From the NCBI GenBank assembly GCA_020284085.1, contig JACEVL010000021.1:425001-489000 (forward strand): a DNA stretch of 64,000 nucleotides, read 5' to 3'. Made by a program: the position numbers and the translations under genes. This document shows, piece after piece, positions 34,117-44,868 of the stretch. The DNA comes from Aporrectodea caliginosa. Taxonomy: Eukaryota > Annelida > Clitellata > Crassiclitellata > Lumbricidae. The first letter of the stretch is position 1. The number at the start of each line of letters is the position of its first letter. Below the pieces are notes generated by a model that ran no database searches, had not been told where the DNA came from, and saw nothing but the letters and a program-made list of their open reading frames with translations.

Positions 34117-34700
34117 GCGCACTTAGAGTTGTGATCTTGGTGTCTAAATATACATATTTAGGGGCAAGGATTGCAATGGAACAAATTGCAAACACTTATT
34201 TACCGGAAATTGGCAGCCATTTTCCAAAACGGCCGACTGAAATAAAACTTTGACAATATATCAGCTTCTAGCTCACTTAGAGTTGTGATCTTGGTGTCTA
34301 AACATACATACTTAGGGGCAAGGATTGCAATGGAACAAATTGCAAACACTTATCTACCGGAAATTGGCAGCCATTTTCCAAAATGGCCGACCGAAATATA
34401 ACTTTGTCAACATCTCAGCTTTAGTTCACTTAGAATCGTGATCTTGGTGTCTAAATGTACATATTTAGGGGCTACAATTCCAGTGGAACTAATTGCAAAC
34501 ACATATCTACACGAAATTGGCAGCCATTTTCCAAAATGGCCGACCGAAATATAACTTTGTCAATATCTCAGCTTCTAGTTCACTTAGAATCGTGATCTTG
34601 GTTTCTAAACGTACATATTTAGAGGTAGGGATTCCAATGGAACTACTTGCAAACACTTATCTACAAAAAATTGGCAGCCATTTCCAGAATATTCTTCTAT
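34117..34700. repeat. 154-bp tandem repeat, four copies
   Basis: Units begin with ACTTAGAGTTGTGATCTTGG or a close variant at 34121, 34275, 34428 and 34582, i.e. every 153-154 bases. Each unit holds TTGGCAGCCATTTTCCAAAA and GGCCGACCGAAATATAACTT. Divergence between units is a few percent, and the last is truncated. Not coding. Confidence 0.93.
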
Positions 34701-35426
34701 TTTCTGGCATCAGAATGGTCAGTTTATAAGTAATGTCATCTTTTTTCGCCTGGGGAATCCATCTCGCCTCAGTGCTTGCATCTGGCTTTTGGACTCCTAC
34801 TTTGCAGGTATGTGCAATTAAGAAGTTCAAAGTTATATCGAGGCCATGGAAGTCCTTTTTCTATACCAAGTTCTTCACTCCTCTCTTCTCAACAATTTGA
34901 GCAATATCAGAAATGTATGGTTAAATTTGTAAGTCGATAAACAATCGGGTCAATCACAAAAGTCAGATACTTCCATGGGTTTTACCGTTACCTTACCCGA
35001 ATTTCAACTTTGTACACATGAAACAAGATCGTAGAAATGATAAACTTTGCCAGTTTTTGTTAAGCTACGTTCTACCTGGTGATGAAAGGAATCAGCACTC
35101 ATGAAGTTGTGGCCAGTTTCAAAATATTAAACTTCAATTTCGTTGCATCGTAATCGTAATCTTCAAACTTCTAAAGCGCCACTCGAAAGCCAAGCGCAGG
35201 GCACCAACTTATTCACGAGCGCTGCGTCTAATCAGAGGGGTTGTCAAAAGAGTAGTCCGAGGGAGGTTCAGTCCGGTTTCCAGAGGATCAGATTTCGGGC
35301 CTGCCACTTTAGTACTATTTACAATGTAAGTGAAAATGTAAACAGAGCCCAGTTTTTGTTTTGTCCACTACAATAATCAAGCCATAAGGTAATTTTCTTA
35401 TTATCCCGATGTTCAAGAAAAGATTT

Positions 35427-35584
35427 CTAGAAGGTGCTAATAATGTATTCTTCTTTTACGCCAGGGGTATGATTCTGCGCGTCCCTCTCAATTTTCTTCA
35501 CTTTCCTCAAGCGTGGTGAGACAGGATTCTGCGGTTTGCGCTTCTGTGTCTTGACAACTACAATTTCTGATGTTGAAGGGGCAC
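35427..35584 (-). CDS. Last exon of an unidentified, partly decayed gene
   Basis: On the minus strand the acceptor CTCGTTACAG is followed by 52 codons to a stop: APSTSEIVVVKTQKRKPQNP, then VSPRLRKVKKIERDAQ, ending EEYIISTF. The piece is strongly basic, as in nuclear proteins. It joins in phase to the donor of the exon at 35902-36229 (CAAATAG/GTAAGA), giving YQIGAPSTS across the junction. I do not recognise the family. Confidence 0.45.
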
Positions 35585-35901
35585 CTGTAACGAGATAAAC
35601 AAAATAACAAATTTTTAATTACATTGTCAATTCTTAAAATGCATAACACTTATAAATGTAATTTGCATATTCAAATTGTGTGCTTGTTTATTAATTTTAG
35701 CCACGTATTTTACATGCCGTGACAAAAACAAAGCTATAGGGTTAAACTTATTATTCAGATGTCCTGGAACTGAGAGGCTTTAATAGTATCACAAAGTACA
35801 GAAATAATTATTTCTTCTAGGCAACTTTACATTGACTTTGCCCAAGTCATGAAAGTCCTCCAGTCCTTTCTAACATCATATGAACTGTCTTAATCTCTTA
35901 C

Positions 35902-36229
35902 CTATTTGATAGATATCTGGCAAAACAGCGATGTTGAGTGGCCCCATGATGAGTGACACCACTTCGAGTAGCCCAAAGTCTCCTCCTGAACGGTCACTAC
36001 ACCAGGAACAGCAACGACATTCACAGGCCCCGCATCTCCAGTTGAAGACTCACCGACATCTGGTCCGGCAGCGACATCGATGGGCCCCACGTCCATGGAC
36101 CTGCATTTCCCACTGGGAGGACGCTGATACCCAGAAAAGCCGTATTGTAAATTTCAGAGAGTTTGGAGTTTTATCTTCTTGCGAGCCAACTTCACAACCA
36201 TCGTTGCTCTATTCATTCTTTTCACACTT
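35902..36229 (-). pseudogene. Upstream exon of the same gene, with frame breaks
   Basis: The acceptor GTTGTTTTAG and donor TAG/GTAAGA are good, but no single frame is open throughout. One frame holds two short repeats (VGPIDVAAGPDVGES and AGPVNVVAVPGVV). The frame in phase with the next exon holds a third (MGPLNIAVLPDIYQI). These look like one protein with repeats of about 30 residues disrupted by one indel. The first part also has an in-frame stop. Either a pseudogene or a recently damaged gene. Confidence 0.4.
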
Positions 36230-36635
36230 CTAAAACAACATAAAATTTATAATGTAGTCTTCAACATGTAATTATATCTAAAACTACAAAATAATGCAGC
36301 CACGGGACGAAAGAAGTCAAAGAACCCAGAAAATTTAAATGGATGAGCATTCAAATTCAATCAAACTTGCAACAATTAACCACAACAATTACAATTATAG
36401 GATTAATTGGAAAACAACTATTTGTTTCACAATTCAATAATTTGGATATTTACCAATCTGAATATAATATTGAAAGTAAAATTTATGTTACCGTCATATT
36501 AAAACGCGAGGTTAGTCGAGTAACACTAAAATAATAATCGCCCGAGGTCACCATCAAATTCATGATAAATCATTCAAAAACATTGAAAACGTTTGAATTT
36601 TACTATACTAGTAATTGTTGTTCAAATTCACTTAC

Positions 36636-36740
36636 CCTTGCCACATGATAAATGGTGAAAAACTCTCACAACGGATTAAAATTATAGTTTAAAAGAAATT
36701 AATTATCGGTCGAATCGAATGTAAACATTGTCCGGAAGTA
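36636..36740 (-). other. Possible 5' exon of the minus-strand gene
   Basis: On the minus strand CACCATTTATCATGTGGCAA is followed by a strong donor GG/GTAAGTG (36631-36637), about 110 bases downstream of the NRF1/ETS pair. It would make a short first exon, with or without the ATG in it. Confidence 0.35.
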
Positions 36741-36757
36741 TCAACTGCGCATGCGCG
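36732..36757. promoter_or_regulatory. TATA-less promoter motif pair: ETS and NRF1 sites
   Basis: CCGGAAGT (36732-36739) is an exact ETS/GABP core. TGCGCATGCGCG (36746-36757) is an exact match to the palindromic NRF1 consensus YGCGCAYGCGCR. The two are 6 bases apart. This combination typifies broad, often bidirectional animal promoters. Candidate transcripts start on both sides: the minus-strand exons 36740-35427 and a plus-strand ATG at 36845. Confidence 0.6.
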
Positions 36758-36844
36758 TGAGTACGTATCTTAGAATAACGCTGGCTCTTACTAAGCAAAA
36801 ACAACGCATGTGAGATACGTTGTTCTTGCTTAGCATCGCATACG

Positions 36845-36927
36845 ATGGCTGCAGATACGTGGTATACACAAGTGCTAGTTCTCTATGATAGAATCAAGAT
36901 AGGCGTTTCTTACTTCCTACCGAGGTG
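36845..36927 (+). CDS. Candidate first coding exon to the right of the NRF1/ETS promoter
   Basis: The ATG lies in a good Kozak context (ACGATGG, A at -3 and G at +4) and opens MAADTWYTQVLVLYDRIKIG followed by VSYFLPR. The frame then meets TGA inside CCGAG/GTGAAAG, which reads as a possible splice donor. Further exons are not recognisable in the block A' copy that follows. Unknown family; low confidence. Confidence 0.25.
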
Positions 36928-37206
36928 AAAGACCATCAATACATGCAGAAACTGCATCTAACTCAAAACGGCCAAATTTGCAGTTACGTGGTTCTTTCTT
37001 ATGGGGGCAGAATTGAGAGGCAAAGGCGTATGTGAAATTTCAATGGTGGGGGCAAGATTTTATTTCTGACCGAAACAAAAATAAATCCCCAATAATTGGC
37101 CTCGTGCATTTATAGTCACTCACGACACTCTCGAGGAGCAAAAAGTTTCTGTTCTTACATCAACGAATGAAGTTATAAATGTGTTGATGGTTTGCCAGCT
37201 AGTAGC

Positions 37207-37370
37207 TACTATTCCGATTCGGGCAAGTTGGAGCTGGGAGATCGCGCAGTTTGCTATTGATTGTTGAACTTATAATAGTTTGTTCAGCATTTCTTCTCGG
37301 CGCTTACTTGTCCGAAAAACAGGAACGCCGAAACTTTAGGGGCCTTTGACCCGATCTCCTATCTTCCTAA
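37207..37370 (+). repeat. Direct copy of the start of block B
   Basis: CGGGCAAGTTGGAGCTGGGA, then GTTGAACTTATAATAGTTTG and GGCGCTTACTTGTCCG match 4094-4190 in the same orientation, while 33420-33535 is the inverted version. It may be the terminus of an interspersed element. Confidence 0.7.
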
Positions 37371-37584
37371 GCCTAAGCTGAGAGGTCAGAGGATTGAAAG
37401 AGCTTGTACTGTAGATCCGATCAACTGCAAAAAGTCAACTAGTCTAAAGTGAAACCATTAGAAGAGTGATGTCTTCACTTAAGCCGTATGTGATCGACAC
37501 AGAAAAGTTAATAAAGAAAATTTACAGAAATTACAAAACTGTAGAAGTGTTCCAAACTATTTTCTTGAATACCTACAACCGATA

Positions 37585-39190
37585 CATATTTAAGGAAAAC
37601 GTTCTGAATTTGAACATTTACATGTATGTGCTTAGTGCACTGGATGAGAATGTTTTACATCCTCTCAAAACTCCTTTCACAACTGCCTAAAATTGAGTCA
37701 TAAATTAGGCCATAGTAATATTGTTTTAATTAGCCTACTTAGCAACAAAACTTGCAACATTTGTTCACAGATGTTATAGGTGGGATGATGGCCCTTGATG
37801 GGTTCGCTGTTGTTTGCTCCGCTCATCATAATAAAATTATGTCGCCTGAGTTTGTATTGATTTGTTGCACATGTGCAGTCAATCTTCATTACATGAACAG
37901 AAGAGGATTATGACCTCAACGCTTGTGTAATTAGGACGCCATGGTCATAATTCGTTGTGTACGTAATAGGGTGTACAAAGAAAACAAACTTTTTATATGA
38001 ATTTGTTTATCACACTTCTTCATTAAACTCAACTCAGATAAAATCATAATCTTTTCATAACACAGAGCATAATAACACCAGAACCTTTAAATTTTAAAAG
38101 TTCAATAACTTTTTTGTATCTACAATTTTGCTTAAATTGGGTTGATTCGGATTGTAATAAATCACTTCCTTGACGCTTTCCCTTTCAAATTTCCCTTGTT
38201 CCGTGAAAGCGTGCTGGTTATACGATATGCGCCTGTCTAAGCTTCAAGTAATTGGGCCATTTTCAGTAAATATTTGGGTCAGTCGCTTAGCGGCATCGAC
38301 TGATGACTGTCTGCGCTAATTATCTGAAAAAACTATGAACGCTGTAATAAGCCAATAGCAAACCGCTATAAGCTGTGTTTCGGGCAACGACTACCCTTAT
38401 CCTAAACGACGCTACTAGCGTTGTCAATTTCCTGTTCAGGGCTGCACTCGTCTTTCTGGTCTCCTCTCTGATCCGGAACACGGGAACAGTGAAGAACACT
38501 TACGGAACACGACCGGAACCAAGTCAGTACAGAAAGAAGACTTTCGAAGATAACTATTCCTGAGACCAGAAGCTTCAGGTGACACCATGGTGACGGTGGA
38601 TGAGAAGGAGTTTCGGCGCTTATTCAAACTGTTAATGGAAACGGACCAAAGTGACATTCGTCTTTACTCAGCGAATTCTTGGTACGCCATCAATTTATGC
38701 TTTTGCACTTTCTGCCAGGACACAGGAACGCGTCTGTATTGTGTGTGTGTGTGTGTGTGTGTTCTGTGTGCGTGTTTGTGTGTGTGCATATACGAATACG
38801 TCAGTATGTTTGTTTTACTTGGCTGTCTGTAAATGTGTCTCTGTATGTCTATGTGGATGTCCTTGTCATTCTGCCTGCCTGCCTGTCTCACTATTGGTCT
38901 GTATGTCTGTCTGTATATTTGCATGTAGGCCTGGTACGTATGAATGGAAGCCTAGGTTATGTATTTAGACACAAGAGTCCACCTTAAATTCATATAGACT
39001 ATTAGATCTATTCTTGCCTTGCGCGCTTGTTAACAAAGTTGCACGAATACGAGATTATATATATTCCAAGTCATCAGATTAGATTCGATTCGTCGACAAA
39101 AGAAAATTAAATCCTATCAGCCTCATTGCCAATAAAAACAATAGAGAAGCAACATTTATGCCCATATGTAAACCATCTTCTGATGAGCTA
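37585..39190. repeat. Inverted-duplication arm, block A' (right copy)
   Basis: Reverse complement of 1-1519 plus 2764-2865, without the hAT element. The frame that is open in the left copy is broken here by 1-base insertions near 38384 and 38551. It includes GT/TGTC microsatellite at 38738-38920. Confidence 0.82.
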
Positions 39191-40195
39191 AGGTACGAAG
39201 CAGACAATTTCATTTTTATTAAAATAATATTCGAATACGAAAAATAATACGATATATCTTTATAAAGAGCAGAAGAAGCAATTGCATCCGGTAATATTCA
39301 CAACGTTTTTGAACTCTTGTACGATAATAAGCCATTCTTGAAAATGTTTTATAATTTTACAGAGTAAAAGAATTAGTGAATAGTCGGCTTGTTCTCAATT
39401 ACCGCGGTATTAACGCGACAGTAAACCCATTACCACGGTAAAGCCGACATTGTTGTCCCCAATACCGGGTTATTTACAGCGGTTGCCGCGGTTTTGTAAT
39501 CTGAAAAGATTGGACTTTCTACCTGACCTAGGCGATATCTTGGAAACGCAGCTGTAGTTGCAGAGCGAACAGACCATAACCAGATAAAGACATCGGGAAC
39601 AATTAGTACGATCCGTTTTCCAGTTCCATCAATTGCATCCAATGAACGAATCTAATTCAATGACTTCTATGGCGTCGTTTTCATAATCCACAAAGCAGCA
39701 ATCGATTTTCGCTTCAAGTGAACCATAGTCAATATTTGTGAGCCCTAAAAGCCACCAGAGACAAGAGTCGTGTTTGCTGGCTATTGTGTTTGCCGTAGAT
39801 AATGAGACCTGTTTAAGTGGATGCTGTTATTCAATGTAAAGGAAGTAGAATATAATTATAGAGCATCGTTTTCTATTTTTTTTATAATGCATGTCCTAGT
39901 ATTATTTCGTCTAGTCTTTTCCAGTGAAAGCCGTTGGTCAGAAGAGATACCTTTGCAGACTCCGGCCCATTGTGTTTTAGTTACCTGGGTTTCATATTGT
40001 ATTAAAGGTAACTTATCAATAGTAATGAATGCGATTGGAAGGGTTGGTGTCAGACGATTCAGATCGCCTTCAGATAGATGGTCAGTCGAAAGTAGACTGT
40101 CTTGTAACCACTATTGGTCGAACTGTGAGTGATATTCAGTTTCTCTTCTTGCTGCTGATGGTGATAATGAAGATAATGGGGTTTTAGGATGGATA
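39191..40195. other. 5' flank of cGLR copy 3
   Basis: No gene recognised. 39390-39500 is rich in CCGCGGT and ACCACGGTA motifs. 40148-40180 holds a short trinucleotide-like run (GCTGCTGATGGTGATAATGA) in the position of the microsatellite ahead of copies 1 and 5. Confidence 0.4.
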
Positions 40196-40210
40196 TTTTT
40201 TTCGTTTAGG
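40194..40210 (+). promoter_or_regulatory. Conserved splice acceptor before cGLR copy 3
   Basis: ATATTTTTTTCGTTTAG/G is immediately followed by the start codon, matching copies 1 and 2. Confidence 0.75.
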
Positions 40211-43117
40211 ATGACAGAAAATGAGAATAAATCAAACGAAGAGCTGGCATCTATGTTCATTAATACCACATGTCAATTACTTCCAAAGTCGTCTTCTGCT
40301 GTCTCGGATCACATGCATAACTTGATCGAGTCTCAGAACCCTTTAACAAGAGGTTATTCAAACGCGTATGGAATTTTGTGTGGCAGCTCTGCGGAGTTCT
40401 ATATCCGACCGCTCAATCCATGCATTGACGACTTAGATATGTTAAGCGTCAGAACTGATGAGCTTGTCTTCAGTGGCGACTTTCCAGTGTTGCCAAGTGA
40501 TATAAGTGGCCTATCCGATTCGATAAACTGCTGCAAGATTGAACCATACGACAAATATCCAAGTTTTGTTCGATTACTTACTTGGGGGAAAATGAACTAC
40601 AATTGGAAAAATAAAAAGTTCGAATATAAGAATACAGCTTTAATAAAATATTATGCGAGGGCAAATTTGGATTCTTCTCCAATTGCGAATTCCCCAGATA
40701 CATCCGAAACGCGTAACCAGAACATCATTTGCGGTCCAGCAATTAAATGCCGACCAAATTACTTTAATAATTATTTAGGATGTGATGTTGTAAAAAGCTT
40801 GTGGTGCCCCCAGTGGCCTAAAGAAGCTCAAGGTTGGCTCAATCGACCTAGGAATAATGGATGGCCGACCATTGATGCAATCGCCGAGGTTGTACAAAAT
40901 GGTTGTTTTGTTGTTTATGTTCAGCATCGTTCTTGCAGAGCCGATAAAGACATGTGGAGATTTTCATTTTCAGTCGCAGAAGTAATATTAATTCAGAGTT
41001 GGACTCAAGTTCAACAGATTGTATATCATTTACTGAGATTCTATGCAAAGAGAGAACTGATACAAAAGGATTGTCCAAAGGAAGATGAGGTTCTCTGTCC
41101 GTATCATCTAAAGACTCTGATGTTATGGACTTGTGAAGAGATGTCACCTGAATGGTGGAATTCCTCTTCTGTTATTACGATCTGCTGTGAGCTGCTAAAA
41201 AAGCTTGCAGAATGGCTAAAGAAGAGGCACTTAAAAAACTATTTTATTCCTGAAGCAAACTTATTTCACGAGCCATCGAGCTCCACAATCATTGACAAGA
41301 CTGAAAGACGACTAAATGAATTCCGAAATGCTGGCATCCTCTGTGATTGGTTTTTGGAAAATTACATCCAGCAATTCATTCGGAGTCGTTTCAAGATTAT
41401 TTGTAGCACAACGCAAGCATTTCCACGATTTAGGGATTACATGCTACCTCTCCTTGAACGCTGGAAAGTTAGTGAATCAGAATCAATAGATTTTTTATTT
41501 TATTCCACATTCAAATGGTCTCATGGCAAAATTCGTACTGAAATACAAGACGGGTCAAGTTCACTACACCGGAAGATCTTAAAAACGTGGTATAATTCTA
41601 TATGTGTTGACTGGAAATTAAACATGATACCGCTATCTTTTCCAAAAACACAGATGCTCTTATGTTTCACGTACTATGACATTCTACTGAATATTTTGCA
41701 CACTGCACATGGTTTAGAATGCGGAGAGATTTCATGGGATAGCAGTCTCTGTGTTGAACTTGTCCAGGAGATCTCAACGCAGCATAAAATTATAAGGTCC
41801 AAGTATCATAACTTTCCGGAAACGTACTCAACCCAAAGTTGTCGGTTTCAATTCCTCCGTGCTTCGGACCTCATGCAAAATTTAACAGGATCAAACAGTC
41901 GTCCAGAATTTCAACTGTTGTCTCTCATTTCAAAACAGCATTTTAGAAGAGCATTAGAATACGAAGGTTCTGAATCTTACGGAATTGCTCCAGCAGCTTT
42001 GGCCTATGTGGCTGCTCTTCATTTTGCCACATCATATTACCAACCAGCAATGCGCTTGTGCCTTGCAGTTCTAGAATATCAGACTTCTGAAAAGGAAAAG
42101 GAAACACTGAATGCAAGTTGTTTGTTGTTTATTGACGATGTCGCAAGAATCGTTGGACTGTGTGTGCTTCACAAGAAAATTACTGACAATGATCTTCATT
42201 ACATCGACAAGCGACTTTATCTTGATCTGCGTATTTCGCCAAAGGTGTTTGCCTATTATTTAACTGCATTATCTATCAGAAGAGTATCCAAACGTTTAGA
42301 TTTGCATAATGAATTACCACATTCATCATTTCCTATGGACGAATACTTGAATGTCTTAGTAAAGTCAAAATGTATTGTTTCGATAAAGTCAGGTTCTCAT
42401 TTCAATGCTGCCAGACAGATTGTGTATCGCAGAACCGATTCATTAACAGCGACCGAAGATACAGATATTACTCCTTTGATAAATAACGAAACAATAATTT
42501 ATGTTCTAATGGAATATGCATTAGAAAATATCACATCATTCTACAGTATGGTCCACAAATACTTTGGCATCCAGTGCGACACAATAATTGACTGCTATCG
42601 TGCTTTGTATCTTTACAAGTGTCGCAAATACGATGAAGTGCAGCATCTGTGTGGGCGAATTCTTCACGAGCCTGACCTTCAGAGCGACTTGAATTACTTT
42701 TCAGTGGTGAATGTTTTGTTGTTGCCACCGCTTGACTCGTTTTTTGATAGAGATGTTCAGTCTTTTCTTGGATTTAAAACACTTTTCCATTATTTATCAC
42801 CACTGAATGATGACGATATGGGGAAAGTTGAGTTAACTGCCGATTCAACGATTGAGCACTGGTTTGCCCGAATTGTGTGCTCTAATAGGCGTGAACTCTT
42901 GTTTTCTCTAAAAGATCATTACTCCATTAAATATCACCATTTTCTTGGAAGACATTTTCTTGCAAGATATTTGAAAGTCAGATGTTGTATCGACTGCAAT
43001 CTTTCATATACAGAAACAGAAGCAATGACGGAATTTGATGCTCTAAAAGCTAATCTGCCGTTTGAACGCATCATTCGGAGTTTACTTCTACGAAAGCTTC
43101 ATGCTATTAAAAAATAG
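40211..43117 (+). CDS. cGAS-like receptor (Mab-21 nucleotidyltransferase), copy 3
   Basis: Intact single-exon frame of 968 residues. Catalytic motifs: CGSSAEFYIRPL (GS 58-59), DLD at 74-76, third Asp at 192 in LGCDVVKSLWCPQWP. The Mab-21 lobe is complete (WRFSFSVAEVILIQSW, YHLKTLMLWTCEEM, YFIPEANLFHE). The C-terminal half carries the same helical extension as copy 1, including APAALAYVAALHFATSYY, DCYRALYLYKCRKYDEVQ and YLKVRCCIDCNLSY. Relative to copy 1 it has several small insertions in the loop before the third Asp and near the end (YTETEAMTEF). No zinc-thumb insertion is visible. It is predicted to make a cyclic dinucleotide on ligand binding, with identity of both unknown. Same strand as copies 1 and 2, opposite to 4 and 5. 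Confidence 0.93.
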   Translation: MTENENKSNEELASMFINTTCQLLPKSSSAVSDHMHNLIESQNPLTRGYSNAYGILCGSSAEFYIRPLNPCIDDLDMLSVRTDELVFSGDFPVLPSDISGLSDSINCCKIEPYDKYPSFVRLLTWGKMNYNWKNKKFEYKNTALIKYYARANLDSSPIANSPDTSETRNQNIICGPAIKCRPNYFNNYLGCDVVKSLWCPQWPKEAQGWLNRPRNNGWPTIDAIAEVVQNGCFVVYVQHRSCRADKDMWRFSFSVAEVILIQSWTQVQQIVYHLLRFYAKRELIQKDCPKEDEVLCPYHLKTLMLWTCEEMSPEWWNSSSVITICCELLKKLAEWLKKRHLKNYFIPEANLFHEPSSSTIIDKTERRLNEFRNAGILCDWFLENYIQQFIRSRFKIICSTTQAFPRFRDYMLPLLERWKVSESESIDFLFYSTFKWSHGKIRTEIQDGSSSLHRKILKTWYNSICVDWKLNMIPLSFPKTQMLLCFTYYDILLNILHTAHGLECGEISWDSSLCVELVQEISTQHKIIRSKYHNFPETYSTQSCRFQFLRASDLMQNLTGSNSRPEFQLLSLISKQHFRRALEYEGSESYGIAPAALAYVAALHFATSYYQPAMRLCLAVLEYQTSEKEKETLNASCLLFIDDVARIVGLCVLHKKITDNDLHYIDKRLYLDLRISPKVFAYYLTALSIRRVSKRLDLHNELPHSSFPMDEYLNVLVKSKCIVSIKSGSHFNAARQIVYRRTDSLTATEDTDITPLINNETIIYVLMEYALENITSFYSMVHKYFGIQCDTIIDCYRALYLYKCRKYDEVQHLCGRILHEPDLQSDLNYFSVVNVLLLPPLDSFFDRDVQSFLGFKTLFHYLSPLNDDDMGKVELTADSTIEHWFARIVCSNRRELLFSLKDHYSIKYHHFLGRHFLARYLKVRCCIDCNLSYTETEAMTEFDALKANLPFERIIRSLLLRKLHAIKK

Positions 43118-44392
43118 TTCAAAAGTTGCAGTGCATCAATGACCACTGACCAGGTTGTGTTATCACATGAAATATACTTATCGCGATATGTTATTCCGCT
43201 GAATGAAACTTCCTTCTAAAGTATCGTCGCGTGACCCGGCAATCAATGGCAAGCCAATCTAAAGTCTTGAAAACGTCTCCTCTGCCATGTCAGTGTGGGG
43301 CGATTCGAAACTCGGGTGATGTGATCTGCAAATACAAACAGTAAGTAAGCCAGTGAAAAAGAGGTCGTTCCCTCCTTCTTTCAATGCACCAAAAGAAGGA
43401 TGGCATAGTGTATGACCGATAAGATGCCAGAAGTAGTAATGGAGAGAACAGTGACTGGAGCTGTCGAATTGCAGATAAATTTTATTTATTTCCTCGGAGA
43501 TAAGCCCAAGGTCGTAGGAAGTGCTACAGAGTTCTTTCAAATGTGCTTTTTGCTAACGATTTGTCTTATCGTCGTCTTGCTAACTGTCATTTTTTTATTT
43601 ATTATTGTTGCGTCCTTCTATTCGGCCTCGGTTGCGCTACGGTGCTATACAAATCATCAGTAGTTGTGTTGTGGGGTTTCGAGCCAAACTAGTGCTATAT
43701 AAGCAATACATTTGCTCGATGAACATTCTGCGACACCCAGAGGATTTCTGGAGACACAACACAATTTGGGCCAGCCAAGCAGAATGCATTACAAAACCAC
43801 AGCTAATGCAAAAACCTACCCTACTGGTTCTGTATAGCAAAGTCTTCAACAGAGAAATCTGTCGCCATCAGATCAATATGTGACCATCCAACCCAAGGAA
43901 CAGAACAACAGTGGCAGAAAACTCTAAAGAAATTTAGAATAAACATGTGGAAGATTAATTCTAATAGTATTGAATTTCTTTATTCAAATAATTATGGTTC
44001 TTAGTATATTAGTCTAACTATAGGCCCAATATAATTATAATAATTGTTGTAATGTATTTTGAAATAGGCTTGTCTAGAATCGCTCAAATGATGAATTGTA
44101 TCACAGCATAAAAACTCTGACAGTCCTTCTAAATGTATGGAAGTGAAATACTGAAACTGACCGAATCAATATTACCTTGAATCGTTAATCAGTGTTTGAA
44201 GTCAGAACTTTGCATATAATGAACATTTAACATATTCCAGGAAACAGTGAGCAAAGACCACATTATTAGCTGCGTGATTTTTTTAGATAAGTTTGGATGC
44301 GTTTTGTCACCCCATACCTTTGTTTAGTGAGTAACTAGCCTACATATGGATTGCCAGCACTACAAGCAAGGTTCACAGGAAAGTAAAACAAA

Positions 44393-44394
<2 letters not shown>
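43118..44394. other. 3' flank of cGLR copy 3 and intergenic DNA
   Basis: The first ~200 bases resemble the 3' flanks of copies 1 and 2 (AATAGTTCAAAAGTT, CGCGATATGTTAT, CGTGACC). A frame at 43412-43663 has a hydrophobic run (FFQMCFLLTICLIVVLLTVI) but no other support. It ends at GCGCTACGGTGCTATACAAA, which looks like a LINE/SINE tail. Confidence 0.4.
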
Positions 44395-44462
<68 letters not shown>

Positions 44463-44474
44463 CGATGATGATGG

Positions 44475-44509
<35 letters not shown>

Positions 44510-44536
44510 ATGGTGATGATGATAATGATGGTGTTG
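44394..44536. repeat. GAT microsatellite
   Basis: (GAT)n with a few GAC and GGT variants for about 140 bases. The poly-His reading on the minus strand is an artefact. Confidence 0.97.
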
Positions 44537-44868
44537 TTGGTGATCTAAATTAGCTGTTGGTTTATCATAGACAGGTGGCGTGAAGAGTTTTACCATTTTT
44601 AAGACGAACAGGCATCCATACAGTATTATGCTAAATCCGCAATGCTTTGTCACCTTCTGCAGAAAAATTTCGTGCTTTATAATTATAAACTTTATTTTAC
44701 CCACACACAGACAAGACAAAAAATCATGAGACAAATACAGAGGGGAAGGAATCAATTTAAGGAAGAAGAACTCTGAAAGAGAATATATATATATATATAT
44801 ATAATTATTATATTTTCGTTAATAATACATCAAGTAGGAAGACACACCGCTTCGCTACTAACATCTCA

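Noticed and set aside
43412..43663. Small membrane protein
   Set aside because: Only a hydrophobic run, no start context or homology, and the end looks like a retroelement tail.
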